Assembly: GCF_020520425.1 (NCBI RefSeq)
Contig: NC_079491.1
Location: 25,287,449-25,351,448 of the forward strand
DNA length: 64,000 bases
Origin: Spinacia oleracea
Taxonomy: Eukaryota > Streptophyta > Magnoliopsida > Caryophyllales > Amaranthaceae
Direction of reading: 5' to 3'
Below, in pieces: positions 1 to 11,905 of the stretch. The position numbers and the translations under genes are program-made. Each line of letters starts with the position of its first letter. The stretch's first letter is position 1. A model generated the notes under the pieces. It did not search any database and was not told the origin of the DNA. It was given only the letters and a program-made list of their open reading frames with translations.

Positions 1-1517
1 GTAAGAGAACTCTGTAGAATTGCCCATATATATACCTGAATCACCACCTGTATGTCCACCTTCACTGAAGGAACCTGCATGTTTAGATAGGAACCCGCAT
101 ATTCAATAACAGTTGCATCTCCACCAAATTTGGTTTCTTATTTCAGCAACTTTTCTTGTGTAAAAATATGGGTTGAATACAGAAAAACAAATCACGAAAC
201 TAACTTCTTTAGATTGTAATCTGGTATCACTATAAGGAAGATTACAATTGTCAAATATCAATATTATCATACATAAGGATTACTAAGAAATTGGGAGTTT
301 TAAGAGGGGTAAAGAGAATTACTTGAATGTGCTAACTGATATCCAGGTTTCTCGGATGGTGAAGCCTGTTTCATACTTTTATTTTTCTTGCATCTAAGAT
401 AAAACCAAACGGACAGAACAATCAATCCAACTGCTGCTAAGCATATACCAGCAATGACTCCAACAGCAAGCCCTGATACACAAGGGAATAATAAGAACAG
501 CTTACTACCGCCACATACATACATTGTTATCTCAGAAATGCAAGAACATGATTGAAAACACAAGAAACTAAAGTCTAAAACAATGGAAAAAGGTCAGATA
601 CCAATTACCTGAAGCACTTCTTCTGTAAAGAGAACAACATAGAGAAAAAGATAAAAGAAAAAAAGATTGTCAGACTCAAATATGTGCAAAATACAAGTCA
701 GTTAAATGGCTGGTGCAATCATAAAACGATAGATTACCTTATAACCAGTGGTGGGTAGTTTCCATTTGTGTCTGCAAGATTAAACCAGAATAATTGATCA
801 ATGATGTATAATTGATCACTAAGAACATGGAAGAAACTATGAATTTGCCATTGAAAGCAACAAAAGATTACCTTTTGCAGGAATATAAACAAGACCAGTA
901 CCAGCATTAAAATCCACTCCCGGATTAAAACCCTGCAACAAAGTCTCACTCAAATTGAACTGTTGAGAAATAGAATTCAAAGTTTCACCAAGTTGAAGCG
1001 GATAAGTAACAAACAACCCATATTCCATAGAAACTCTACTATCTCCACATGAACAATTAACAGGCACATTAACCAGTGCTCCATCAGGCACATTATATAT
1101 GCTATAACCATTAAACTGCTCAATCCAATTCGACGTTGTAAGATTGGAGAAGTTGTATTTTGCAACATTTTCATATGTATCACCCCTTTGGAAAGTGTAA
1201 CTAAAAATATGACCGAGAAATGTATCATTCACACACCCACATGGAATTGGTACTTGAATTCGAGTACTCGCCTCAATAAAGTCTTTGTTTTGAATTCGAG
1301 TCGGATTGTAGCTAACAATGTCATCAATGATGGCCATGGTAGAATTGTTGAAATAATTTGATATTTCTGTAAGTGAATCACCTGGTAATACATTGTATGA
1401 AACTAAGGCTAAATTACATGTATATGTATTTTGACACCTTGATTCAACTGTACAACTTAGACATAAATTCAATAGAAGATTGAAAAATGTCAACTTTAGT
1501 TTCATGAATTCAGACAT
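1..1517 (-). CDS. LysM receptor-like kinase, CERK1/NFR1 clade (5' half, runs off the left edge)
   Basis: Plasma-membrane receptor of the family that binds chitin or lipochitooligosaccharides through three extracellular LysM domains and signals through a cytoplasmic kinase. Exons on the minus strand, all joining in frame: 1517-872, 771-738, 622-609 (a 14-nt microexon), 472-323, and 74 to beyond base 1; every intron has GT/AG ends. The product starts with a signal peptide (MSEFMKLKLTFFNLLLNLCL), then a cysteine-bearing ectodomain with the family's CxC pairs (CGC, CSC) and the conserved GLFVTYPL and NPGVDFN motifs. Exon 4 supplies the membrane helix (GLAVGVIAGICLAAVG) and a basic stop-transfer stretch. 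Exon 5 ends in TEFSY, the usual entry to the kinase domain, so the kinase itself lies outside the window. The ATG at 1517 was preferred over an upstream one at 1583 because it begins just before the signal peptide; 1505 is a third option. Family call is strong; orthology to CERK1 itself is not settled. Confidence 0.9.
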
Positions 1518-1854
1518 TTTTTGTGGGAAGGATTTTTGGTGTTTTGTGTGGTCGTCAGACATGGGAAGATAAATTAACAACAACAGAACAAGTTCTTGGA
1601 CTGTTTACATTCTGTTTTTTTAATTTTATAAAATGACAAACCAAATACTTGGACCGTTGACTTTTATGATAATAATATTAGAGTTGTGCCAGTTTGGATG
1701 TGGGGTGACATTCTGTATTGCATCATGGAAATAAGTAAGACAAAACAAAGAAAATAATTCAAGTAGAAAGAATGAAAGATAGATGGAGTACATGAGATAG
1801 ATCCGCTATTGACGACTTCAATGGAACTTAAACTCCCTCTTCGAAACTTTACAA
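1518..1854. other. upstream flank of the LysM kinase gene
   Basis: Non-coding AT-rich DNA between the LysM kinase start and the large Mutator-like element. It must hold the 5' leader and core promoter, but I see no convincing TATA box or named element. The 14-kb transposon begins only about 350 bp upstream of the start codon, so distal promoter sequence is either missing or supplied by the transposon. Confidence 0.5.
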
Positions 1855-1985
1855 TTTAATAAAGGAAGACTTTTCAATGGCTACCATAAAATGGTAGCCA
1901 TTATAATAAATTAAATCTCAGCCTTTCATTATAATTGACTCATCTGAACCATTAATTATGATGACTTTTTATTAATAAAAAAAAT

Positions 1986-4900
1986 ATTTTTTTAAAACCC
2001 AAAAATAAAAATCCTTCTCCATTATCTACCCACGTTCACTTTTATTTTAGATTTTGGTGTTTTCTTATTCATGGAAAAATTTCTGATAATCGCCTACTCT
2101 GCTCATCCTTTACCACAAACATCAACGAATACTCTATAAACCAATTTCTACTTTTCTTCATCTAAGCCAAAACCATATACTTAGCAACTCAAATTATAAA
2201 GTTATTTAAAATCTGAATTTCCTTCTCTTTGGAATTGGAAGTTCAACAAGTCCTCAAATTAGGGGTAAGATGAGAGTTGAGAGTTCAGTTATTCAAATTA
2301 GAGGAGAAAGAATTAGGGTTGATTGAATTATAGTCTCTCTAGCTTCTGTGCTTAGCCTCTTTAAGTTTGTCGTCACATTGGGTAATTTCTCCTACTAATT
2401 AAACTTGTTTAATTTCGGTTCAATTTTCAGTTTATTTATTTGGTCTTGTTTCAATTGATGATTATTAAGTTTCCTGCTTTTAGTGAAAATTTATCTCGGA
2501 TTTTGCCTCAGGAATCAGGATTATGAATGAGTTAGACAGTATTAGTGGGTTTTGTTTGAAAATTATAAACTTAATATGGTTACTGAATATTAGAAATCGA
2601 AATTTAATTGTCATAAGCACAAAAAGGGACCGAAGGAGGCATAAGCTAAGTCAAGATCCACCAAGCTAAAAGGAAATACACTTATATAGTTGTTATTTAT
2701 TTATTTGCAGTACCAGTAATATTTCGGTACATCAGAAAAGCATGGCTTTGGAGGTATCCTGTCAATTTTGTTGTCAATTTGCTTGTATAACAGAAAGAGT
2801 CGATAACACATATTTTAATCTATTTGTCTAGCTATGTGCTTGTTTTTCAGGTTTTTTTTGGAAGGCCCTCACAAGTCACAAAGGAATGGAAGAACTGCAT
2901 CTTATGACTTCATCTCTTCACTTTCTTTGCGGTTTTGAACTTTGTTGTTTATTGCAAACTCTGTGGTTTAATCCACTTAAAAACTGATTTCACCTTCACA
3001 CCATGTGTGTAACATAATATCTCTAATTATGTACTTTCTTGGAAACCTATAAGGCTATAACTTCTTTACATCATGCAATTGATGCACATTTGAAACCTTC
3101 TTTGAATTTGTTGGCAATTACAGTGGGTGTAAAGCAAAAGGACATAGTAAATAAGACCAGCTTCCATTCACATTTTTCCGCTGATTTTTATACACTGGGC
3201 ATAACTAGACTAAAGTAACTCCGATAACTTGCCTTGAAACTAATCAACCACAATTATCCTTTTTCTGCAGGTACAAAAGTACCAAGAAGCCTCGGACCTC
3301 CGACCCGTTAGTAAAACTGCCAAAAACTATTTGCTACTATTAATGGACTAAATCATCATAGGCAACCAATACTTTTTGGTTGTGTTGTAATGCTTGATGA
3401 ATCAGATGCTTCCTACAATTGGTTGTTCCAGACATGGCTTCACGCATTTAGTTTATCTTATTTGAATCGGAGGCTTCCTGCATTTGATTGTTTCGGACAT
3501 GACTCACACAATTAGTTTATCTAATCTCAACTTATTTCAACTTATTTTTCCTGAAATTCGTTAATAGGCCAACAGAATAGACGTAAAGGGTATAGAATTG
3601 GTATTCTAGTTAGGGTTTATAGGGGGACTCGTTTCACATTAAAAAATTCCAATCATGTTTAAAAGTATGAAAGTCGAGCATTTGCAACTAAATAAAAATA
3701 GAGGAAGCATATTCCAATTTAAGTATGAAAATATCCAGAGCAAAGAGATATTCATGATCTTGATATCAAAATATGTAAGTCGTACATTTGTACTTCTGTA
3801 GTCATATTTAACTGATTTTACGGATAATACGATGTATGTGGATATACATTCAATGAGAAAATTTCTGTGGAACTGAGGGAGTAATTAATTGGAACAAATT
3901 TGATTAATGTAAAATTCTTTTTATTTAAACTAGCAAGTAATAGTGTAACATATCATAAATACACTGACTTTGATCTTGAGCTGTAGTTGCTGAAAAATAT
4001 CATAAATCTGCAGAAAAATCAGAAATCAGTCCCATTAACCATAATACTGGCCGACTGTAGAAGTAAAGAAGACAACACTTGAGAAATCATGTACTCTAAT
4101 AAACATCGCCACCCACTTGGGGTGGATGCACAGAGGGTTCTTCAAAAAACCCACCCCCACAATCTGACATTCCTATATTCGATAAATAATTTAATTTCCT
4201 TTCAACTAAATTTTAAAAATATTGACATAAGTTTATTACGAACTTACGAAGTATCATAATTGATTGTATTAACTATAATATTGACAAAGTATTTAAAAGT
4301 GACAATAATAATCAGGATTGAGTGATTGTTTTCAAATCTGGTCAATTTAAACTCGCCCCATCACCAAGGTGGGTACATGTTATCTTTATACTCATCCACC
4401 AAAATTCTCTTTTTGTTAGTCAACATTAGTCAATCGCCTACGTTTAATTTTGTCGTCAGACCAATCTAAAATCCAAACTAGCCCCATATAAAGAGTGATT
4501 CATCATTACATATATAAATTTTACTTTGCACGAAATTTTGAAGTGATATTGAAATCATTTACATTAATATATAAAAAATATTTTGTTATTGCAAACATAT
4601 TAATAATAAGGAAACTTAATCATCTAGATCATACTATTACTTTGGACATAGTTGATTACGATATATTAGTCAAAATTTTAATCAACATGCTCTTGAGACT
4701 TCAATAATATGAGCAAATAAATTATTATCCGTGCTCCGTATAAAAATATCACGATAATGGGAATGTGGTCAAAGTTATTTTTGATATTTAAGATTAATTA
4801 AGTAGAGGCTTTGTACTAAAGACATTATATGGCTAGGAGGATCATTTTGTTAGTTAATAAAGGGCCTATAAAATGTTTGAGACAACCTTGATAAACACAT

Positions 4901-5679
4901 TAAATTATTGGTTAACTTTTGTTATGCACATCCGTATTCATTATATGACAAATTCTTACATAGTTGATAGTATTATTAAAATATAATTGATAGTTCAAGT
5001 TAAAATATTATAAGATTTTCTATATCGGTTATCAGAATTGTATGAAAAGATTTTTCGTTGGATTACTAACAATAAACGATCAAAGGAACGTTCCAAAATA
5101 TCCGTACTTAGTATATGATAATTTCTAAACGAAACTTGATACTACTTACAATTAGTCATTATTTATGTTATAAGAGAGACAAATTAGAGAGAGAAATTTG
5201 TCATCTATACATCGATTTGCCTCTCTTTCAATATAGTACATAGTATATAGATTTAAATTAAGAAATTTATTGACATGAATAAATAAATAATTCTTAGTAT
5301 AATCTATTATTACCAGACCTAATTAGAAGATTTTAGGTAAAATATATACAAAGTATATCAATTATTTTTATCATAGGTTAGTTACCAATATTATAAAAGA
5401 GGCACAACAGAGCGGCATTTATCAGCTTCACATCAATTTTTCTCTCTTTTAGTATGGTGCTCCGTATACAGATGTTTGTTAAAAGTCGACTAAAATATAA
5501 GTCAATTGTTTAGCCTAAAATATCCACATGAGCTTTTTAAGTAGAGAGGGCTACACACGCATCATTTTTCTTGTTTACTAGTTCTTCCATTTTTTTTAAT
5601 AAACCACTTTTATATTCACGGTTGATAGTAAATATCTTCAACTATCAATATCTTAAATTATAAATTAGTAAACATTATT

Positions 5680-5680
<1 letters not shown>
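1986..5680. other. interior of the large Mutator-like element, no gene seen
   Basis: AT-rich DNA without a recognisable coding exon. The first part (about 2050-2400) looks like a transcribed leader, with pyrimidine-rich stretches and scattered candidate splice signals, as is common just inside Mutator-like termini. The remainder, including the short open frame at 4495-4707, shows no protein similarity I can name. Confidence 0.4.

Positions 5681-5682
<2 letters not shown>

Positions 5683-5753
<71 letters not shown>
5683..5753. repeat. (AT)n microsatellite, left flank of TIR element
   Basis: Nearly pure AT dinucleotides directly abutting the left end of the minisatellite-bearing element. A matching AT tract sits at its right end, which suggests insertion into an AT microsatellite. 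Confidence 0.95.
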
Positions 5754-8468
5754 GGGGAGGGATCCGGTAAGAACACCTCCTTATGTAAGAACACTTCTTA
5801 CGGTAAGAACACTTTTACACTCTCCATGTTCTAAATTTGTTCAACTATGATCTAAATTTGTTCAACTATGTTCAAAATTTGTTCAACCATGTTCTAAATT
5901 TATTCAACCATGTTCTAAATTTTCAAGCTCATGTTCTAAATTTATTCAACCATGTTCTAAATTTTCAAACTCATGTTCTAAATTTATTCAACCATGTTCT
6001 AAATTTATTCAACCATGTTCTAAATTTATTCAACCATGTTCTAAATTTATTCAACGATGTTCTAAATTTGTTCAACCATGTTCTAAATTTGTCCAAGTAT
6101 GTTTTAATTTTATTCAACCATGTTCTAAATTTTTAAGCTCATGTTCTAAATTAATTCAAGCATGTTCTAAAATTATTCAACCATGTTCTATATTTTCAAG
6201 CTCATGTTCTAAATTTATTCAAGCATATCTAAATTTATTCAACGATGTTCTAAATTTATTCAACCATGTTCTAAATTTATTCAACAATGTTCTAAATTTA
6301 GAACATGAGAACTTAGTCAACATATATACATACATACATGTTCTAAAATTTCAAGCTCATGTTCTAAATTAATTCAAGCATGTTCTAAAATTATTAAACA
6401 TGTAATAAATTTATTCAATTTCGAAATCAATTTCTCAATTTATTAAAGCATGTTCTAAATTTATTCGACGATGTTCTAAATTTATTCGACGATGTTCTAA
6501 ATTTGTTCACCCGTGTTCTAAATTTATGCAGGGATGTTCTAAATTTATTCAACCATGTTCTAAATTTTGAACAAGCCAACACATATACATATATTAATGT
6601 TCTAAATTTTCAAGCTCGTATTCTAAATTTATTCAAGCATGTTCTAAATTTATTCAACGATGTTCTAAATTTGTTCAATCATTTTCTAAATTTATTCAAC
6701 CATGTTCTCAATTTTCAAGCTCATGTTTTAAATTTATTCAACCCATGTTCTAATTTTATACAAGCATGTTCCAAATTTGTACGTTCAACAATGTTCTAAA
6801 TTTAGAACATGGAACCTAGTCAACACATAAACATATATACATGTTCTAAAATTTTAAGCTAATGTTCTAAATTAATTCAAGCATGTTCTAAAATTATTAA
6901 ACATGTTTCAAAATTCATTCAACCATGTTCTAAATTTATTCAAGCATTTCTAAATTTATTCAAGCATGTTCTAAATTAATTCAAGCATGGTCTAAAAATT
7001 AAACATGATATAAATTTATTCAACCATGTTCTAACTTTATTCGACCGTGTTTCAAAATTTATTCAAGCATGTTCTAACTTTATTCAACCGTGTTCAAAAT
7101 TTATTCAAGCATTTCTAAATCCATTCAAGCATGTTATAAATTTATACAAGCATGTTCTAAACATATTTAACAGTGTTAAAATTTATTCAAACATGTTCTA
7201 AATTTATACAAGCATGTTCTAACTTTATTCAAGCATGTTCTAACTTTATTCAAGCATGTTCTAACTTTAATCAAATATGTTCTAAATTTATTCAAGCCGT
7301 GTACTAACTTTATTCAACCGTGCTCAAATTTTATTCACAAATGTTCTAACTTCATCCAACAATGTCCTAAATTCTGATATACACTCAAATGAGATCTGAT
7401 TCGCGGCCACCAAAATTGAAATTAATTTTTATTTTTGAATTGAGAAATTAATTGATTAAAGAAACGAGGAATCGATTGATTTTTATAATCAAAGAAATTG
7501 ATTAATTTTAGAATCTCATGAAATCGAAATTGATTGATTTTAGAATCGAAGAAATCGATTGATTACAAAGAATCTTACCGAAATTGAAATCTGATTCAAG
7601 AACCACAACAACCGCGAACGGAATTTATAATCGAAATTGCTGAAACCAAAACCACCGCGACCGGCGACTGAATTGCAATGAGCAGCGGCGGCGCCGAGAC
7701 GCGAGCAGCGGCGGCGGCGAGCGAGGCCGAATGTTGGTGGTGTTCGAAAATGAGAGAGAGAGGAATTGAAGAGAGAGAATGAGCGCCGGAGAGAAAGATC
7801 TTACCGAACAGCCGATCGATTTTATTTTTGAATCGATTGAAATCGATTGAGAACACCAGCGATTGAATTAACCGAGCAGCGGCGGCGATTGAATGGCTGC
7901 GAGCAGCGGCGGCGGCGAGCAGCTAGGGCGGCGAGAAGCAAGCAGCAACGGCGGCGGCGACGATAGGCCACCAGAAATCACTAGAACTTATTCGCATATC
8001 GCATAATCTTACCGAATAACAAATCGATCGCAAATTGAGATTTTGAATAACAAATCGCAGCTGCTTTGAATAACCATTTCTGTTTGGTGCGATTTTGTTC
8101 GAATAACAAATAGATCGCAAATTAAGAATTGGCGATTGAGTTTTGAGAATTAACCGATCGATGAATTGGAGGAGGAAGGTGTTCGCGGCGTCGCTGGCTT
8201 TCTGCGAAGGAATCACCACCGCGAGAAGCAACCGGCGAGAAGTGACCTGACCGGCGACCGGCGAGCGTTGGTGGTGGCTACGACCGGAGAAAGAATTGGA
8301 GAGAGAGGGACGAATTGAAGAGAGAGAAAGAGATTATGAAATTAAAAAAATGGCGTGAAAAAAAATGGGGTATTTGTTAATAATAATTATGAAAATGCCA
8401 TTATCAGAAAGTGTTCTTACCGTAAGGAAGTGTTCTCACCATAAGAAGTGTTCTTACGGGAGCCTTTC
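5754..8468. mobile_element. TIR transposon carrying a 1.5-kb minisatellite
   Basis: The ends are inverted copies built from iterated GTAAGAACAC/GTGAGAACAC words (left end around 5763-5815, right end around 8408-8460), each abutting an AT microsatellite. The left half is a long tandem array. The right half (7390-8340) is GC-rich, with GCGGCGGCG runs and GAGAGAGA tracts that look like transcribed leader sequence on the minus strand. No transposase is visible, so it is non-autonomous. The superfamily is not settled; the nested subterminal repeats would fit a Mutator-like or related family. Confidence 0.65.
5825..7380. repeat. 21-bp minisatellite array
   Basis: About 70 degenerate copies of a 21-bp unit related to CATGTTCTAAATTTATTC plus AAC. 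Variant units carry TTTTCAAGCT in place of TTATTCAAC. Short interruptions contain 'acatatacatac' stretches. Because 21 is divisible by three, the array gives spuriously long, repetitive reading frames (NHVLNLF repeats); these are not regarded as genes. Confidence 0.9.
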
Positions 8469-8470
8469 TC

Positions 8471-8474
8471 TATA

Positions 8475-8538
<64 letters not shown>
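8471..8538. repeat. (AT)n microsatellite
   Basis: Perfect TA/AT dinucleotide tract at the right border of the minisatellite element, directly followed by another element end (GTTCTGGTGAGAACC at about 8555). Confidence 0.95.
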
Positions 8539-8544
<6 letters not shown>

Positions 8545-8616
8545 AGTAAGATCAGGTTCTGGTGAGAACCTCCCTTAAGATGAGAACCACCTTATAATGA
8601 GAACCTCAGCAAACCG
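8545..8616 (+). mobile_element. end of a second 'TGAGAACC' TIR-type element
   Basis: Iterated GGTGAGAACC, GATGAGAACC and AATGAGAACC words follow the AT tract, similar in design to the GTAAGAACAC ends of the neighbouring element but of a different subfamily. An inverted partner was not found downstream to 11.5 kb, so only one end can be annotated. Confidence 0.5.
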
Positions 8617-11523
8617 TTAGATTTGGGTGAAACGAGCGGCTGAGATCGTAAGTCGCGAATTAAATCATGCGCGATTCTTTTCAAACTCCCGACTGAGCGA
8701 ACATTTTATCTCTCTACAACCCTCGCCCATCACTCACTCACTCACGTTTATTTCTCTCTCCTCACTCAAATTCAAACGCAATTGTCTCTCTCCTCAAACG
8801 ATTTGCTTGAACTACTTCAAAAATCGCCAATTATATCTTAATTTCGCGATGATTACAAAGATTTTGAGGTACCTTTACTTAATTCTTTCGATTTTGTTCC
8901 TTTTTAATGTCGAAATTGCTTGATTTTTGCTCGAAATTCTGCGATTTTTGCTCGAGTTTCTGCTGTTTTGCTCGAATTTCTACGGTTTTTGCTCAAGTCT
9001 CTGCAATTTACACCGCAACATGTTAATCCTACTATTTTGATGAATTTGCAGCTTGAACATTGCATTTTCTGGTGTCGGAGCTTCGATTTTTCCGGCGACT
9101 GAACTTTTAAGGTAATTTAACCTAACTTTTGATTAATTTTGAAGATATTTGGTTTACTTCTCAGTATATTAAGTGTAGTTTTGAAGCAATGTTTTGTTTA
9201 CTTTTTGAATTTGACTGTGAGTTGGTAGTCAGTTTTGGTTCTGGAATTAGCTGATTAAAAACTGTTTTAGAGAAAATTTGTGTAAAATTGGAATTAGGTG
9301 CTTTAGAAGCTGTTGTAGAGAAAATTTATTGGTGTTGTTCAGTTGGTGGGAGTTGTTCCATTATAATTTTGTTGCACGTAGTGATTATCTAACTCAAAAG
9401 TAAAGCAAAAACTGAAAAAAGTAAATATAAATGATCTAAAAGTAAACAAAATATTGCTTCAAATTTATTTTGCGGCACTCAGTTCTTTACTCGAATTTAA
9501 ATATTCATGCTCAAAATCAGGTATCATTTGAATCTGCAAATTGATCTCAACGCGGTTGTTATTCCCTCAAGTACCAGAACTCGTTAATGTTCAACTTGAA
9601 TTTAAAATGTTGCGAAGTTACAGTAGATAATGGTAAGAGTTTTGAAACCAGTCACAATCGGTTTTTTAATTTCTTCAGCTTCATTGCAAAACGAATTTGT
9701 GAATTCATATTTTAGGCACAACTCAAGTGTGATGTATGTGGTTTGGTGTGTAGCCAATTCGTTTTTTCAATTGGGTTAAAGCAGCAGCTTCTTCCTGTTC
9801 TAAATTCTAATACAATAATCTGATTGCATTTTTGGTCAATTTTTATTCTTGATAGAAGTGAACAAATAGCTATTAAAATGTGTTGAAGTAAATGAAAATT
9901 GTGCTAAAGTAGAATAAATATCGCTAAAAGTAAACGAAATTGTTCTTGTGTTGTTGTTTTGGTCTTTGATTCCATGCTTTAAGTTGTTTTGCTAGGTTTA
10001 AGCCAAAATTATGTTTGTTGGTCAGTTTTGGTCGTTCTATTCTGTTGCAATTGTGTTTTTCTTAATTTTTGGTCTTATTGAACTTTATTTTAAAAAGTAA
10101 ATTAGTTAGATTTGTAAGTAAATAAAAAATCAGTAAAAGTAGATTAATTAAACTTAAAAGTAAATAATGGTTGGATGTTTTGTCGAAGAATCGCCTGTTG
10201 TTGATAGCTACTGATAATGGTGCCACTAGGTCTGCTATTATTTGATCAGGTTTTGGTTGGTGGTTATTGTGAGTCAGGTGAAGCAAGTTGACCAGGCTTG
10301 ACTTTGTGATGTTGGTTTCACTAACTGTTGGTTTTACCTTAGTTGACTGGGGGGGTGCGCAGTGTGATATTGGTCTGCAATGGCTATAGAGCTGTCGTGG
10401 CTTGCTGTTTTGTTTTGCAGTATTGATGTCAGGGTAAATTTATGTGTTGTTCTGCGTTGTTGTTCTGTTTTGTTGTGTTGCTGCAGTTCTGCTTCTGTTA
10501 GACATTTATTTCTGTTGGAATGGAAGCATGTAAAGAGAACTAAGGACATAAGAGGGGAAACTGGGAGATGAATGCAACTGAATAATAAGGTTTGTCATCG
10601 ATTTTTCTTTTCCAAAACTACCTGTTGTGTTGCTTAGATGATGTTGTTCGATCAAGACTGATGAAAGCGGGGTGGATTTAATATCGGATTCTCTGCAACA
10701 GTTGTTTTCATTTTTTCAATTCTGTTTTCAGATTTGAGATTTTTAATTCAAAACTTTCTGGTTGATTTGTGTCAAGGATTGTTTCTTTTGGTACTTGTTA
10801 CACTCCCTGCATCCGAATTCCCAAATGAAGTCCAATTTTTATTTCTTGTATACCATTATGACTATACAGAAATGTCATCGTTTTATAACAATTCTAAGTT
10901 GTGTTTATATATATTTACGGTTACTGAATATTTGTGTTTAATGTGGTTTAGATGGTTGATTGATCTATGTTGCCATCTGATCTTTTTGCGGCTGACTAAT
11001 AAAGTAAACTATATCTCTATAAATGTAAATAAAACCTGTTTAAAAGTTGATAAGTGGAAGGAGAATGATGTAATCTGGTTTTCGGGTCTCAAAAGCAATG
11101 TGTAATGTCAATAGCATAGGAGTTGTGGTTTTTCTTTTTTGTTTTGAGTTTGCAATACAGATTTTGTGATCTTGGTATGTTCCTACTTAGCAGCAGACCA
11201 GCAACAGATGTGGCTGCAATTTGTTAAGTGTATGTAGGTGGCTTAGCCAAAATTATAGGAGTGGTTCAAAGTTGTTGGCAGCGTCTAGTTCATGCAGCCA
11301 TGGTGGTGTCAAACCTGATCATGTCTACGGTAAATCTAGGTGTTTGTCTGGTTTATGAAATTAATTGGATAGTAAACATTACTACATTAGTTGTCCGTCA
11401 AAAAAGAAAATAACATTAGTTATAAACCACGTAATCAAATTATATGGCCTCTTTTACCTTTCACCTTGCTTTAATAATGTAGATATTATAGTATACATGT
11501 ATTGAAAATTGTGATTTTAGTAA
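8617..11523. other. probable transposon interior, no confirmed gene
   Basis: Starts with a leader-like pyrimidine-rich stretch (CACTCACTCACTCACG, TCTCTCTCCTCA around 8735-8795) and continues with intron-like T-rich DNA. The words AGTAAAC/AAGTAAAT recur many times between 9390 and 11030. Several short open frames (8627-8923, 10380-10571, 10734-11105, 11228-11413) have no recognisable domain and differ from each other in composition; I do not call them genes. Confidence 0.4.
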
Positions 11524-11905
11524 TAACCCGACATTGTTTGTAATTTGTATCCGAATTGATCTGACTAAACATGAACCCGACCCGATTACAATCCGGCTAA
11601 ACCCGTTAACAAACTGAACCGAATTGACCCGACTCAACTACAATCCGACCTGATCTGACCCGTGAACCCGACCCGATATGAACCCGACTTAACCCGTTTA
11701 TGACCTGACCCGATACGAACCCGATCCGACATGAACCCGACCCGATCTGAACCCGCACCACATAACCCGAACCTGAACCGAACCGTTAATTTTCAACCCG
11801 AACCGAACCGTTAAATTTTCAACCCAAACCGAACCAATAGCAAAATGAACCGGTTTTAACCCGAATCGAAACCGAACCGAAGACCCAATTTGACACCCCT
11901 ATCTT
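11524..11905. repeat. degenerate AACCCGACCCGA repeat
   Basis: About 380 bp of irregular AACCCGACCCGAT/GAACCCG/AACCGAACCG words. Such simple-sequence blocks are common in plant genomes and need not be telomeric: the unit differs from the plant telomere repeat TTTAGGG. Confidence 0.85.

Noticed and set aside
5837-6799. Open frames of about 100 codons with NHVLNLF repeats
   Set aside because: They are translations of a 21-bp DNA tandem repeat; the frame stays open because the period is a multiple of three, and the units are interrupted by stops elsewhere.
7596-8231. Minus-strand open frames in the GC-rich part of the TIR element
   Set aside because: Composition reflects GCGGCGGCG and GAGA runs; no domain, no orthologue recognised, and located inside a transposon arm.
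10734-11105. 123-codon open frame on the plus strand
   Set aside because: No recognisable motif, T-rich intron-like composition, and no supporting splice structure.
11524-11905. Possible interstitial telomere repeat
   Set aside because: The unit is AACCCGACCCGA-like and irregular, not the plant TTTAGGG/CCCTAAA repeat.
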